From the NCBI GenBank assembly GCA_023435645.1, contig JAEYRK010000004.1, positions 1 to 24,095 on the forward strand: 24,095 nucleotides of DNA, written 5' to 3'. Below are positions 16,003 through 23,359 of the stretch, piece by piece (within the stretch, counting starts at the first letter, position 1; the number at the start of each line of letters is the position of its first letter). Under the pieces are notes generated by a model. It was not told where the DNA came from, did no database searches, and saw nothing but the letters and a program-made list of their open reading frames with translations. The stretch is from Bacillota bacterium. GTDB taxonomy: Bacteria; Bacillota; Clostridia; Lachnospirales; Lachnospiraceae. Both the position numbers and the translations under genes were made by a program.

Positions 16003-16031
16003 TTGACATTGCAATCTATTAGGTTTATCAT
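16003..16031 (+). promoter_or_regulatory. Promoter for the PII-like gene
   Basis: TTGACA (consensus) at 16003-16008, 17-nt spacer, TATCAT at 16026-16031. Confidence 0.75.
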
Positions 16032-16066
16032 AAAGCAACGAAACCAAATAGAAAGGATAAGGCAGA

Positions 16067-16405
16067 ATGCAGTTATTGATTCTCATATTGAAGAAAATCG
16101 AGCTGATGGAGCCCCTACTCAAAAAACTGGCGGAAACAGGAGTGAAGGGCGGCACCATCCTGGAAGGAACCGGTATGGCAAAGGAACTTGTGAATATGGA
16201 GGATTTACCGATCTTTGGGATGCTTCGGATGCTTTTGGCTGAAGATAGTAAAGCAAATTCCAAGGTTATGCTGTTCGTTTTAGATGAGGAAGGTGCTTTG
16301 GTAGCACGAAGCGCAGTCAAGAAGGTAATCGGGGATCTCAGTGTACCAAATACAGGAATTATGTTTTCGGTACCTATAACCTATGTGGAAGGGCTGGGCG
16401 AGTAG
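16067..16405 (+). CDS. Small PII-like (ferredoxin-fold) protein
   Basis: A 112-aa soluble protein starting MQLLILILKKIELMEPLLKKL, followed by AETGVKGGTILEGTGMAKEL, PIFGMLRMLL, KVMLFVLDEEG and a C-terminal VPNTGIMFSVPITYVEGL. The predicted beta-alpha-beta-beta-alpha-beta pattern and the GxxGGTILEGTGM segment resemble PII/GlnB-like signalling proteins of Clostridia. It lacks the PII T-loop tyrosine and an obvious nucleotide-binding site that I could name, and no transporter or carboxylase partner is adjacent, so the ligand is unknown. AAAGGA at 16052-16057 serves ATG 16067. It is monocistronic between the tex terminator and the FMN-riboswitch promoter. Confidence 0.7.
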   Translation: MQLLILILKKIELMEPLLKKLAETGVKGGTILEGTGMAKELVNMEDLPIFGMLRMLLAEDSKANSKVMLFVLDEEGALVARSAVKKVIGDLSVPNTGIMFSVPITYVEGLGE

Positions 16406-16443
16406 GAAAGAAGATCCGAATAAATAATACATATAATTGCTTA

Positions 16444-16472
16444 TTGACTTTATCATGGATTCGATGTAATAT
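16444..16472 (+). promoter_or_regulatory. Promoter for the FMN riboswitch-ribU unit
   Basis: TTGACT at 16444-16449, 17-nt spacer, TAATAT at 16467-16472 with TG immediately upstream at 16465-16466. It lies about 35 nt before the riboswitch aptamer. Confidence 0.65.
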
Positions 16473-16507
16473 AGCAAGTGTAAAATAAAAACATAATAAA
16501 GGTAAAG

Positions 16508-16640
16508 TCTTCGGGGCAGGGTGAAATTCCCGACCGGCGGTAAAGTCCGCGAATCGAGGTTAAGGAGGCAGATGCTTCTCTATACCATGATTGATTTGGT
16601 GAAATTCCAAAACCGACAGTAAAGTCTGGATGAGAGAAGA
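16508..16640 (+). ncRNA. FMN riboswitch (RFN element)
   Basis: The conserved RFN landmarks are present in order: GGGGCAGGGTGAAATTCCCG, ACCGGCGGTAAAGTCC, a variable arm, GATTTGGTGAAATTCC, ACCGACAGTAAAGTCTGGAT and GAGAGAAGA. TCTTC at 16508-16512 closes P1 with GAAGA at 16636-16640. FMN binding is expected to favour the terminator hairpin just downstream and so switch off ribU when flavin is plentiful. Confidence 0.97.
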
Positions 16641-16667
16641 GCAGCAGTCTTTTTCATGTGTAGATAC

Positions 16668-16703
16668 GCCCCGATTTTCATACGAAGAATCGGGGCTTTT
16701 TTA
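16668..16703 (+). terminator. Riboswitch-controlled terminator before ribU
   Basis: GCCCCGATT at 16668-16676 pairs perfectly with AATCGGGGC at 16688-16696, followed by TTTTTTATA. It is the expression platform of the FMN riboswitch, 59 nt upstream of the ribU start. Confidence 0.92.
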
Positions 16704-16761
16704 TATGTAAGAAGACAGCTGCTACCGGGAATTTTCCTTTGATCAAAAAGGAGAGAATGAT

Positions 16762-17412
16762 ATGAGTATGGTTACTGAAACAAAAATCAGGGTAGCGGCG
16801 AGTGAGAAGCAAGGCAAGCTATTTACAGTAAGAACGCTGACAGTTGTAGCGATGCTATCAGCTGTGGCGGCGTTATTAATGCTGTTTGAAATTCCCCTAT
16901 GGTTTGCCCCCTTTTTCTACGAACTGGACTTTAGTGAGGTTCCTGTAATGGTAGGGGCTTTTGCCCTAGGACCTATGGCAGGTGTTTTAATTGAATTGGT
17001 GAAGGTATTGTTAAATCTCATATTTAACGGGACCATAACCATGGGAGTTGGTGAATTAGCAAACTTTTTGATCGGATGCTCCCTGGTGGTACCTGCAGCT
17101 TTTATTTATCATAGAAGAAAATCCTTTCAGTCTGCACTGACCGGAATGATTGTGGGAACCGTATCCATGACGATCCTCGGTAGTGTTTTAAATGCGGTAT
17201 TGCTGCTTCCGGTATTTGCTTTCTTCAACAATACAACAATGGCGGAGTTGATTAGTATTGGAACAGGAGTAAATCCCGCCATCAAGAACTTGACTACCTT
17301 CATCGTTTTGGCAGTAGTTCCCTTCAACCTGCTAAAGGGTGTGGTGGCGTCAGTCATTACCATGGGATTATACAAGCAAATCAGTACAGTGATTAAATCA
17401 TTTACAAGATAA
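16762..17412 (+). CDS. ribU: ECF transporter S component for riboflavin
   Basis: A 216-aa integral membrane substrate-binding (S) subunit that captures riboflavin and works with a shared EcfAA'T energising module encoded elsewhere. About six hydrophobic segments are visible; LWFAPFFYELDFSEVPVM and GAFALGPMAGVLIELVKVL are typical RibU regions, and GVGELANFLIGCSLVVPAAF follows. The FMN riboswitch directly upstream independently supports the substrate. The short polar N-terminus has no signal peptide. ATG 16762 has AAAAGGAG ending at 16753 with an 8-nt spacer. The gene is closed by its own terminator, so regulation is likely through the riboswitch alone. Confidence 0.93.
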   Translation: MSMVTETKIRVAASEKQGKLFTVRTLTVVAMLSAVAALLMLFEIPLWFAPFFYELDFSEVPVMVGAFALGPMAGVLIELVKVLLNLIFNGTITMGVGELANFLIGCSLVVPAAFIYHRRKSFQSALTGMIVGTVSMTILGSVLNAVLLLPVFAFFNNTTMAELISIGTGVNPAIKNLTTFIVLAVVPFNLLKGVVASVITMGLYKQISTVIKSFTR

Positions 17413-17438
17413 TTGAATGAGATTATGATAAGGAAGAT

Positions 17439-17467
17439 AGATAGGATTTAATATCCTATCTTTTTTC
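17439..17467 (+). terminator. Terminator after ribU
   Basis: AGATAGGAT at 17439-17447 pairs with ATCCTATCT at 17453-17461 around TTAAT, followed by a run of T residues (TTTTTTC). An AT-rich stem, but the T-tract is good. Confidence 0.8.
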
Positions 17468-17476
17468 TTAGCAATC

Positions 17477-17485
17477 TGCTATAAT
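17477..17485 (+). promoter_or_regulatory. Extended -10 promoter for the tsaE-tsaB-rimI operon
   Basis: TATAAT at 17480-17485 preceded by TG at 17477-17478. No good -35 hexamer is seen because the ribU terminator T-tract occupies that place, so this would be an extended -10 promoter. Confidence 0.55.
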
Positions 17486-17545
17486 GTAAGGCAAATAAAA
17501 TCAGAGCATAAAAACGATAGAAAAGCAGGAAAGTGAATGTAAGTC

Positions 17546-17974
17546 ATGATTATGGAAAGTAATAGTGCAGAAGAAACCTATCAGCTGGGAGAGGTACTTG
17601 CTGGCAAGGCACAGCGGGGAGAGGTATATTGTCTGAGTGGGGATCTGGGGGTTGGTAAGACGGTCTTCACCCAGGGCTTTGCAAAAGGACTGGGAGTACC
17701 GGAGGATGTGATCAGTCCAACCTTTACGATTATACAGGAATATGAAGGAAGGGAAATGCCCTTTTATCATTTTGATGTATACCGTATTTCAGATATCGAA
17801 GAGATGGAGGAAATCGGATATGAGGATTACTTTTACGGAAGAGGAGTTTGTCTGATTGAATGGGCAGAGCTAATTGAGGAGCTCCTTCCCAAGAAGAGAA
17901 TCCAGGTTACCATCAGAAAGAATCTGGAGAGGGGCTTTGATTATCGTGAAATTACTGTATTAGCACAGGAGTAG
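17546..17974 (+). CDS. tsaE: tRNA t6A biosynthesis ATPase TsaE
   Basis: The small ATPase (142 aa) of the complex that puts N6-threonylcarbamoyl on A37 of tRNAs reading ANN codons. Walker A GDLGVGKT is at 32-39, SPTFTIIQEYEG and the FYHFDVYRI strand follow, and LIEWAELIEELLP is the conserved C-terminal part. Length matches the family. ATG 17546 is used; the best ribosome-site candidate, AGGAAAG at 17527-17533, is rather far away, and ATG 17552 in the same frame is the alternative. It is followed after 84 nt by tsaB without a terminator. TsaC/Sua5, which makes the threonylcarbamoyl-AMP, is not in the window. Confidence 0.95.
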   Translation: MIMESNSAEETYQLGEVLAGKAQRGEVYCLSGDLGVGKTVFTQGFAKGLGVPEDVISPTFTIIQEYEGREMPFYHFDVYRISDIEEMEEIGYEDYFYGRGVCLIEWAELIEELLPKKRIQVTIRKNLERGFDYREITVLAQE

Positions 17975-18058
17975 AAGCTGGGTTACAAGAGGTAATCAGC
18001 TGCTTACATGTTATATAAGAATATTAGAACAGAATGCTTCGGCATCATGGAGGTCATC

Positions 18059-18763
18059 ATGAAATTATTGGCATTGGACAGCTCGGGAATGGTAGCTTCG
18101 GTTGCCATCGTTACCGAGGAAGGCTTATTGGCGGAATATACCGTGGATTATAAGAAGACTCATTCACAGACCCTTCTTCCTATGCTGGATATCCTAACGA
18201 AAATGGTGGAATTAGATTTGGCATCGGTGGATGGGATTGTAGTGGCAGCAGGCCCGGGATCCTTCACCGGCTTAAGAATTGGGTCTGCCACAGCCAAGGG
18301 ATTGGGGCTGGCACTGGATAAACCAATTATTGGAGTTCCCACTCTGGAAGGGCTCGCCTATAACCTGTTTGGTACGGACAAGCTAATCTGTCCTATGATA
18401 GATGCACGTCGAAATCAGGTCTATACCGGGCTTTATGAGTGCGCAGAGAATGGATTACGGGTGCTAACACAACAGAAGGCTGTGCCTGTGGCAGAGATCA
18501 TCGAAGAAATTAATTCCTTGGGACGGGAAGTCATTTTTCTGGGAGATGCGGTTTCTGTCTATAGGGAGCTGATTGTGAAAAGCATAAAGGTGGGTTTTGC
18601 CTTTGCACCGGTGCATTTGTGCAAGCAGAGAGCGGGGGCGGTCGGTGCACTGGGTATTCAGTACTTTAAACAGAACAGGATGGAAACTGCTGCCGAGCAT
18701 GAACCAATCTACCTTAGGGTATCCCAGGCAGAACGGGAACGGGCGGAGAGATTACAATGCTGA
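18059..18763 (+). CDS. tsaB: tRNA t6A biosynthesis protein TsaB
   Basis: A 234-aa ASKHA-fold protein that dimerises with TsaD to form the catalytic scaffold for t6A. Typical motifs: LLALDSSGMVASVAI at the N-terminus, THSQTLLPML, AAGPGSFTGLRIG, GVPTLEGLAYN and MIDARRNQVYTGLY. It lacks the metal-binding HxxxH of TsaD, as expected for TsaB. The frame is open from 18008, but ATG 18059 is preceded by ATGGAGGTC (18048-18056) and gives the usual N-terminus. Its TGA overlaps the start of rimI by 7 nt (ATGCTGA), a sign of translational coupling. Confidence 0.95.
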   Translation: MKLLALDSSGMVASVAIVTEEGLLAEYTVDYKKTHSQTLLPMLDILTKMVELDLASVDGIVVAAGPGSFTGLRIGSATAKGLGLALDKPIIGVPTLEGLAYNLFGTDKLICPMIDARRNQVYTGLYECAENGLRVLTQQKAVPVAEIIEEINSLGREVIFLGDAVSVYRELIVKSIKVGFAFAPVHLCKQRAGAVGALGIQYFKQNRMETAAEHEPIYLRVSQAERERAERLQC

Positions 18764-19209
18764 TTCGAGAGATGATAAAAGCTGACCTAACAGAGGTGTG
18801 CAGGATAGAACAGGAGATTTTCTCCGATCCTTGGAGCTATGAGGACTTCAAGGATTCCTTTCTCAGCGAGAATAACAGCTACCTGATTGCCGAGGTTGAC
18901 GGCATAATTGCTGGCTATTGTGGATACTGGGGAGTAGCGGATGAGGGATATATCTATAATGTTGCTGTCAGAGAGGAATATCGGCAGCAAAGAATTGGTT
19001 ATCGGATGCTTACAGAACTAATCCGCCAGGCAAAGGATAGGGGGATCACCGCCCTCACCCTGGAGGTGAGGAAATCCAATGATGCTGCAAGGCGGCTGTA
19101 TGAACGGCTGGGATTTGTGAATGCAGGAATCCGTAAGGAGTTCTATACGAAGCCCAAAGAGGACGCTGTTATAATGTGGCTGAAACCAATACAGCAATTC
19201 CCACTGTAA
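18757..19209 (+). CDS. rimI: Ribosomal-protein-alanine N-acetyltransferase-like GNAT protein
   Basis: A 150-aa GNAT acetyltransferase of the RimI family, which acetylates N-terminal alanine of ribosomal protein S18 in E. coli; the exact substrate here is inferred. Seen: IRMIKADL-type start (MLIREMIKADLTEVCRIEQE), DPWSYEDFKDSF, YIYNVAVREEYRQQRIGYRM (acetyl-CoA loop), LEVRKSNDAARRLYERLGF and GIRKEFY. Odd: the pyrophosphate-binding loop reads RQQRIG where the consensus is R/Q-x-x-G-x-G/A, so the first glycine is arginine. It overlaps tsaB by 7 nt; tsaE-tsaB-rimI is a classic order. Confidence 0.9.
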   Translation: MLIREMIKADLTEVCRIEQEIFSDPWSYEDFKDSFLSENNSYLIAEVDGIIAGYCGYWGVADEGYIYNVAVREEYRQQRIGYRMLTELIRQAKDRGITALTLEVRKSNDAARRLYERLGFVNAGIRKEFYTKPKEDAVIMWLKPIQQFPL

Positions 19210-19310
19210 AAAATCCTTTCATAGGATTATAATGATACTTAGGACAAGAGCGGTCATGGGAAATCATATATTTCCATGGATGGGAAGCATCAGATCAGGA
19301 GGGTAAAGTC

Positions 19311-19559
19311 GTGAATAGGGCATTATTCGAAAATAAGAGTGGGGAAGTTCATGTATGCTGCAATTCATGCGGGAAAGACCTTAAGGTGGAACATGGGATC
19401 CTGAAGGAGGATGCATTTGAGGCAACCAAGGAATGGGGATATTTTTCTAGCAGAGATATGGAGATTCATCGCTTTAACCTTTGCGAGGAGTGTTATGATA
19501 AGATGATTTCCGGTTTTAAGATACCGGTTGAGGTGAAAAAGAAGCTGGAAGCTCTGTAA
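19311..19559 (+). CDS. Small CxxC protein of unknown function
   Basis: An 82-aa protein that I do not recognise by name. It contains CCNSCGK (C17 and C20, with an extra C16) and CEECYD (C58 and C61), spaced as a treble-clef or zinc-ribbon pair, and ends in a Lys-rich helix (IPVEVKKKLEAL). There are no membrane segments. It starts at GTG 19311 behind GGAGGG at 19298-19303, and a TATAAT at 19228-19233 could give it a separate promoter. It lies between rimI and rnz in the tRNA-modification block and has its own terminator. A role in RNA or protein binding is only a guess from the Cys pattern. Confidence 0.75.
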   Translation: MNRALFENKSGEVHVCCNSCGKDLKVEHGILKEDAFEATKEWGYFSSRDMEIHRFNLCEECYDKMISGFKIPVEVKKKLEAL

Positions 19560-19566
19560 TGCAGGT

Positions 19567-19594
19567 AAGAGCCGGTCGAAGGACCGGCTCTTTT
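19567..19594 (+). terminator. Intrinsic terminator after the CxxC gene
   Basis: AAGAGCCGGTC at 19567-19577 pairs perfectly with GACCGGCTCTT at 19582-19592 around the tetraloop GAAG, followed by TTAAA. A strong GC stem, 8 nt after the stop codon. Confidence 0.85.
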
Positions 19595-19673
19595 AAAGTC
19601 AACATAAATCTGGACAAGTAATAGTAAATACTGCTAAAATAGATTAGACTATGTGTTATATATATATAATTGT

Positions 19674-19681
19674 GGTAAAAT
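19674..19681 (+). promoter_or_regulatory. Extended -10 promoter for rnz
   Basis: TAAAAT at 19676-19681 preceded by TG at 19673-19674 (TGTGGTAAAAT from 19671, identical to the PilZ promoter). No convincing -35 is seen; the upstream DNA is an AT alternation (TATATATATA). Confidence 0.45.
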
Positions 19682-19719
19682 GTAATTGATACCAGTAAGA
19701 AAGGCTTGGACGATAATTT

Positions 19720-20634
19720 ATGCTAGATGTATGTTTGTTAGGCACAAGCGGGATGATGCCTCTACCGGGTAGATGGCTGACAGCGCTTATGACAAGATAT
19801 AACGGAAGCGGCTTGCTAATTGATTGCGGTGAAGGTACACAGATCGCAATCAGAGAAAAGGGCTGGAGCTTCCATTCCATTGATATCATCTGTTTTACAC
19901 ATTTCCATGGGGATCATATCAGTGGGCTTCCCGGACTTTTATTATCCATGGGAAATGCGGAACGAACACAGCCGGTTGTTTTAATCGGTCCAAGGGGATT
20001 GGAGCGGGTAGTGAATTCTCTGCGGGTCATTGCTCCGGAGCTTCCCTTTGAACTTGAATTCATTGAACTGGAAGGGGCGCAGCAAACCATAGAAAAGAAT
20101 GGTTACATCATCCATGCCTTCCAAGTGAAGCACAATGTTACCTGCTATGGGTACAGCCTGTGCATAAAGCGGGGAGGTAGGTTCTATGCGGAAAGAGCGG
20201 AGGAGATGCAGATCCCTCAGCGGTATTGGAACCGGCTTCAGAAGGGTGAGACAATTGAGGCGGAGGGCAGAGTATTTACTCCCGCCATGGTACTTGGTCC
20301 GGAGCGTAAGGGAATTAAGCTGACCTATTGTACTGATTCCAGACCTACCAAAGCAATTTCAGATCATGCCCGGGCTTCTGACCTGTTCATCTGCGAGGGG
20401 ATGTACGGTGAAAATGAGAAGGATTCAAAAGCCAGGGAGTATAAGCATATGACCTTCACGGAAGCTGCAAAGCTAGCAAGGACGGCAGAAGTAGCAGAAC
20501 TATGGCTAACTCATTACAGTCCCTCCCTAATCAGGCCAGAGGATTTTATCGCTGAAGCCAAGCGGATTTTCCCGAATACCAAGGCGGGGAAGGATAGGAA
20601 GAGTATTACCCTGGAATTTGATAAGAATGAATAA
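19720..20634 (+). CDS. rnz: Ribonuclease Z (tRNase Z)
   Basis: A zinc-dependent metallo-beta-lactamase-fold endonuclease that removes the 3' trailer of tRNA precursors, needed where CCA is not encoded. The 304-aa protein has LGTSGMMPLPGRWLTAL, GLLIDCGEGTQ, the metal site HFHGDH at 61-66, KHNVTCYGY, TYCTDSRPT, CEGMYGE with the nearby KHMTFTEAAKLA, and LTHYSPSL. Length and motifs fit the short bacterial form. Both tRNA-Ser genes at the right end lack CCA and would need this activity. The ribosome site is weak (AAAGG about 15 nt upstream); ATG 19720 is the natural N-terminus of the family. Confidence 0.95.
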   Translation: MLDVCLLGTSGMMPLPGRWLTALMTRYNGSGLLIDCGEGTQIAIREKGWSFHSIDIICFTHFHGDHISGLPGLLLSMGNAERTQPVVLIGPRGLERVVNSLRVIAPELPFELEFIELEGAQQTIEKNGYIIHAFQVKHNVTCYGYSLCIKRGGRFYAERAEEMQIPQRYWNRLQKGETIEAEGRVFTPAMVLGPERKGIKLTYCTDSRPTKAISDHARASDLFICEGMYGENEKDSKAREYKHMTFTEAAKLARTAEVAELWLTHYSPSLIRPEDFIAEAKRIFPNTKAGKDRKSITLEFDKNE

Positions 20635-20659
20635 ATGTGAGTGAAACGATAGTACAGAT

Positions 20660-20752
20660 ATCGTATCAGGCGAAAACAACCGATATATAGGATAACAAAA
20701 GCGTAGCGAGGATATGCAAGCTCGCTTGCGATATCCGACCGGAGCATACGAT
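20660..20752. repeat. MITE-like palindromic intergenic element
   Basis: ATCGTAT at 20660-20666 and ATACGAT at 20746-20752 are perfect terminal inverted repeats around a 93-nt segment. Inside is a hairpin, GGATATGCAAGC at 20710-20721 with GCTTGC and ATATCC at 20724-20729 and 20731-20736 (one bulged G). The 186-nt gap (20635-20820) otherwise holds only the ribosome site of the next gene. A small dispersed element is an inference from structure. Confidence 0.5.
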
Positions 20753-20820
20753 CATGAACAGGCACTATACTCTTGCTAGACAAGGAAGGAATGGGACTAG
20801 GGGATAAGGAGGTAACCTGA

Positions 20821-21408
20821 ATGGGAAACACAGCAAAGAGGCTTACATCTATCATAGTAACCATATTAATCATAGCAATCATTGCTTCATTATTTTATTT
20901 GGATTTTTCACAAAATAAAATGAAAAAGAAGGAAGCGAGTAATAAGGTCCTGACGGAAGCGGAGAAGCTTCTGGCACGGGATATGAATACCAACTACCCC
21001 GAGACGCCGAGGGAGCTAGCAAAATATTATAGTAGTGTCACAAAATTGCTCTTCTCCGGTCTGGAGGATGATGAAGTGGAGGCGCTGGCAAAGAGAGCGC
21101 TGGAGCTTTATGATGATGAGTTCCTGAATAATACTCCGGAGCAGATGTATCTAAAGGATCTTTATTCTGAAATAGCAGCATGGAATAAAGCGGAACGAAA
21201 AATTACTAATTATCTTCTGGTGAATGAAGATAAGGCAGAACGCTGGGAGAAAGATGGAAGAGAATATGCCAATATTTATGTTTCCTATTATACCATGGGT
21301 GAAAGTAAGGGTTCTCAGACCAGAAATTATATGATGCGAAAGAGCGAAGATGGGAAATGGAAAATCCTAGGATGGAAATATGTCTTAGAGGAAGATCTAG
21401 CGAAGTGA
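20821..21408 (+). CDS. Membrane-anchored protein of unknown function
   Basis: A 195-aa protein with a single N-terminal transmembrane helix at about 10-27 (IIVTILIIAIIASLFYL after a basic start) and an extracytoplasmic domain of about 165 residues. The outer domain is charged and mainly helical at first (EAEKLLARDMNTNYPETPRE), then ends in an NTF2/SH3-like beta section (YANIYVSYYTMGESKG ... WKILGWKYVLEEDL). I cannot name a function; similar proteins seem to occur in Lachnospiraceae as a domain of unknown function. AAGGAGGT at 20806-20813 gives an excellent ribosome site. It ends 20 nt before tsaD without a terminator, so the two are probably co-transcribed. Confidence 0.85.
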   Translation: MGNTAKRLTSIIVTILIIAIIASLFYLDFSQNKMKKKEASNKVLTEAEKLLARDMNTNYPETPRELAKYYSSVTKLLFSGLEDDEVEALAKRALELYDDEFLNNTPEQMYLKDLYSEIAAWNKAERKITNYLLVNEDKAERWEKDGREYANIYVSYYTMGESKGSQTRNYMMRKSEDGKWKILGWKYVLEEDLAK

Positions 21409-21428
21409 TAACTTAGAAAGAGGACTAT

Positions 21429-22451
21429 ATGACAAGTAACAACTATATTTTGGCGGTTGAGACCTCCTGCGATGAAACTGCAGCAGCGGTGGTGAAAAAC
21501 GGCAGAGAGGTTCTATCAAATATAATATTCTCCCAGATAGATTTGCATAAGGTATATGGGGGAGTCGTACCGGAGATTGCGTCAAGAAAGCATATTGAGA
21601 AGATCAATCAAGTGATTGAGGAGGCATTATCAAAGGCTGGAATTACAATGCAGGAGATCGATGGAATCGGTGTAACCTATGGACCCGGATTGGTGGGAGC
21701 GTTGCTGGTTGGGGTAGCTGAAGCCAAAGCAATCAGCTTTGCGACAGGGAAGCCTCTGATTGGTGTGCACCACATTGAGGGACATATTTCAGCAAATTAT
21801 ATCGAACATAAAGAGCTGGAGCCTCCGTTTCTATGTCTGGTGGTATCCGGAGGACATACCCATCTGGTACTGGTGAAGGATTATGGTGAATATCAGATCC
21901 TTGGTAAGACCAGAGATGATGCTGCCGGAGAATCCTTCGATAAGGTAGCCCGAGCGATTGGCCTGGGCTATCCTGGGGGTCCTAAGATTGATAAGCTGGC
22001 AAAGGAAGGAAATCCTGATGCGATTGTATTTCCAAGAGCCCAGATAGAAGGCGCCCCCTATGATTTTAGCTTCAGCGGCTTAAAGTCAGCAGTACTGAAT
22101 TATATCAACTCCATGGAAATGAAGCATACAGAAATCAACCGGGCGGATGTAGCCGCTTCCTTTCAGAAGGCAGTGGTAGATGTTTTAGTGACAAGGACAA
22201 TCGCAGCTGCTAAGGATTATGGGATGAAGCAGGTTGCAATTGCCGGTGGCGTTGCTGCGAATTCCACTCTTCGCTCTGCTATGGAAGAAGCCTGTAAGAA
22301 GAATCAGTTGGATTTTTACTATCCCTCCATCATCTATTGTACTGATAATGCTGCCATGATAGGTACAGCAGCTTATTATGAATTTATCAAGGGGGTACGG
22401 AGTGGTCTTGATTTGAATGCCGTACCGAATCTTAAAATCGGAGAAAGGTAG
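21429..22451 (+). CDS. tsaD: tRNA N6-threonylcarbamoyltransferase TsaD
   Basis: The catalytic subunit (340 aa) that transfers threonylcarbamoyl from its AMP adduct to A37 of tRNA. ASKHA-fold landmarks: ILAVETSCDETAAAVV, GVVPEIASRKH, the metal ligands HIEGH at 115-119, VVSGGHTHLVLV, DDAAGESFDKVARAIGL, FSFSGLKSAVLNY, GGVAANSTLR and YCTDNAAMIGTAAYY. AGAGGA just upstream (21419-21424) serves ATG 21429. It works with TsaB and TsaE encoded 2.7-3.9 kb upstream; the intervening CxxC, rnz and membrane genes separate it from them. Confidence 0.97.
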   Translation: MTSNNYILAVETSCDETAAAVVKNGREVLSNIIFSQIDLHKVYGGVVPEIASRKHIEKINQVIEEALSKAGITMQEIDGIGVTYGPGLVGALLVGVAEAKAISFATGKPLIGVHHIEGHISANYIEHKELEPPFLCLVVSGGHTHLVLVKDYGEYQILGKTRDDAAGESFDKVARAIGLGYPGGPKIDKLAKEGNPDAIVFPRAQIEGAPYDFSFSGLKSAVLNYINSMEMKHTEINRADVAASFQKAVVDVLVTRTIAAAKDYGMKQVAIAGGVAANSTLRSAMEEACKKNQLDFYYPSIIYCTDNAAMIGTAAYYEFIKGVRSGLDLNAVPNLKIGER

Positions 22452-22539
22452 CGTTAGATAGAAATAGAGCTGCTTAATACATCGGACAGATTAGCTCCTA
22501 TGCAATAAGGATAGCAGAGGGCCCGTGAGGTAAGAGAGT

Positions 22540-23241
22540 ATGGAGAAGAACAGAATTACAGCAATCGTATTGGCTGCTGGTCAGGGAAAAAGGATGAATC
22601 AGACAAAGGCGAAGCAGTATCTGGAGCTAAATGGGAAGCCGCTCCTGTACTATTCTCTGAATGCTTTTGAGCAAAGCAGTGTGGATGAGCTTATCCTGGT
22701 GACAAGCGCCGGACAGATCGATTATTGTAGAGAACATATCGTGAACAGATATAACTTCAAGAAGATTACCCGAATATTGGAGGGTGGAGCAGAGCGTTAT
22801 GATTCTGTTTACCAGGCGATATCGGCCATCGAACAGACGGACTATGTATTGATCCATGATGGAGCTAGACCATTTCTTTCGGTTGAACTCATTGAAAGAG
22901 TAATTTCTGAGGTTCTGATGCATCAAGCCTGTATTCCGGGAACTCCGGTCAAGGAAACGATTAAGGTTGTGGAGGAGGATGGCTTTATTCAATCTACTCC
23001 GGACCGTAATATCCTCTGGGCAGCCCAAACCCCTCAGGCCTTTGAATATACTTCAATCAGGAGGGCATATGAGCTGATGTATCTGGATGAAGCAAGAGGT
23101 AATATTACAGATGATGCTATGGTATATGAGACCTATGCTAAGAAGCGGGTGAAAATGCTCATGGGGGATTACCATAATCTAAAGCTTACAACACCGGAGG
23201 ATTATGCCCGAGCGAAAGTCATGGCGGTGGAATTGCTATAA
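22540..23241 (+). CDS. ispD: 2-C-methyl-D-erythritol 4-phosphate cytidylyltransferase
   Basis: Joins CTP to MEP in the non-mevalonate isoprenoid pathway. The 233-aa protein has the nucleotide-binding loop VLAAGQGKRM at 10-19, KQYLELNGKPLLYYSL, HDGARPFL, the conserved GTPVKETIKVV, WAAQTPQAFEY and ITDDAMVYE, all typical of IspD. A GTGAGGTAAGAG region (22525-22536) gives a ribosome site for ATG 22540. No other isoprenoid gene is in the window. The 88-nt gap from tsaD shows no clear promoter or terminator, so it may be read through from tsaD. Confidence 0.95.
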   Translation: MEKNRITAIVLAAGQGKRMNQTKAKQYLELNGKPLLYYSLNAFEQSSVDELILVTSAGQIDYCREHIVNRYNFKKITRILEGGAERYDSVYQAISAIEQTDYVLIHDGARPFLSVELIERVISEVLMHQACIPGTPVKETIKVVEEDGFIQSTPDRNILWAAQTPQAFEYTSIRRAYELMYLDEARGNITDDAMVYETYAKKRVKMLMGDYHNLKLTTPEDYARAKVMAVELL

Positions 23242-23359
23242 TCCGGCGGGGTATGCGATAGGTTATGATATGCAATCACAGGGTGCTGCTGTCAGCTTGA
23301 AGCAGGACCCTTCACAATGTACTGGGACTCATTCCCGGATCGAGAGGAGGAATTTGTTT

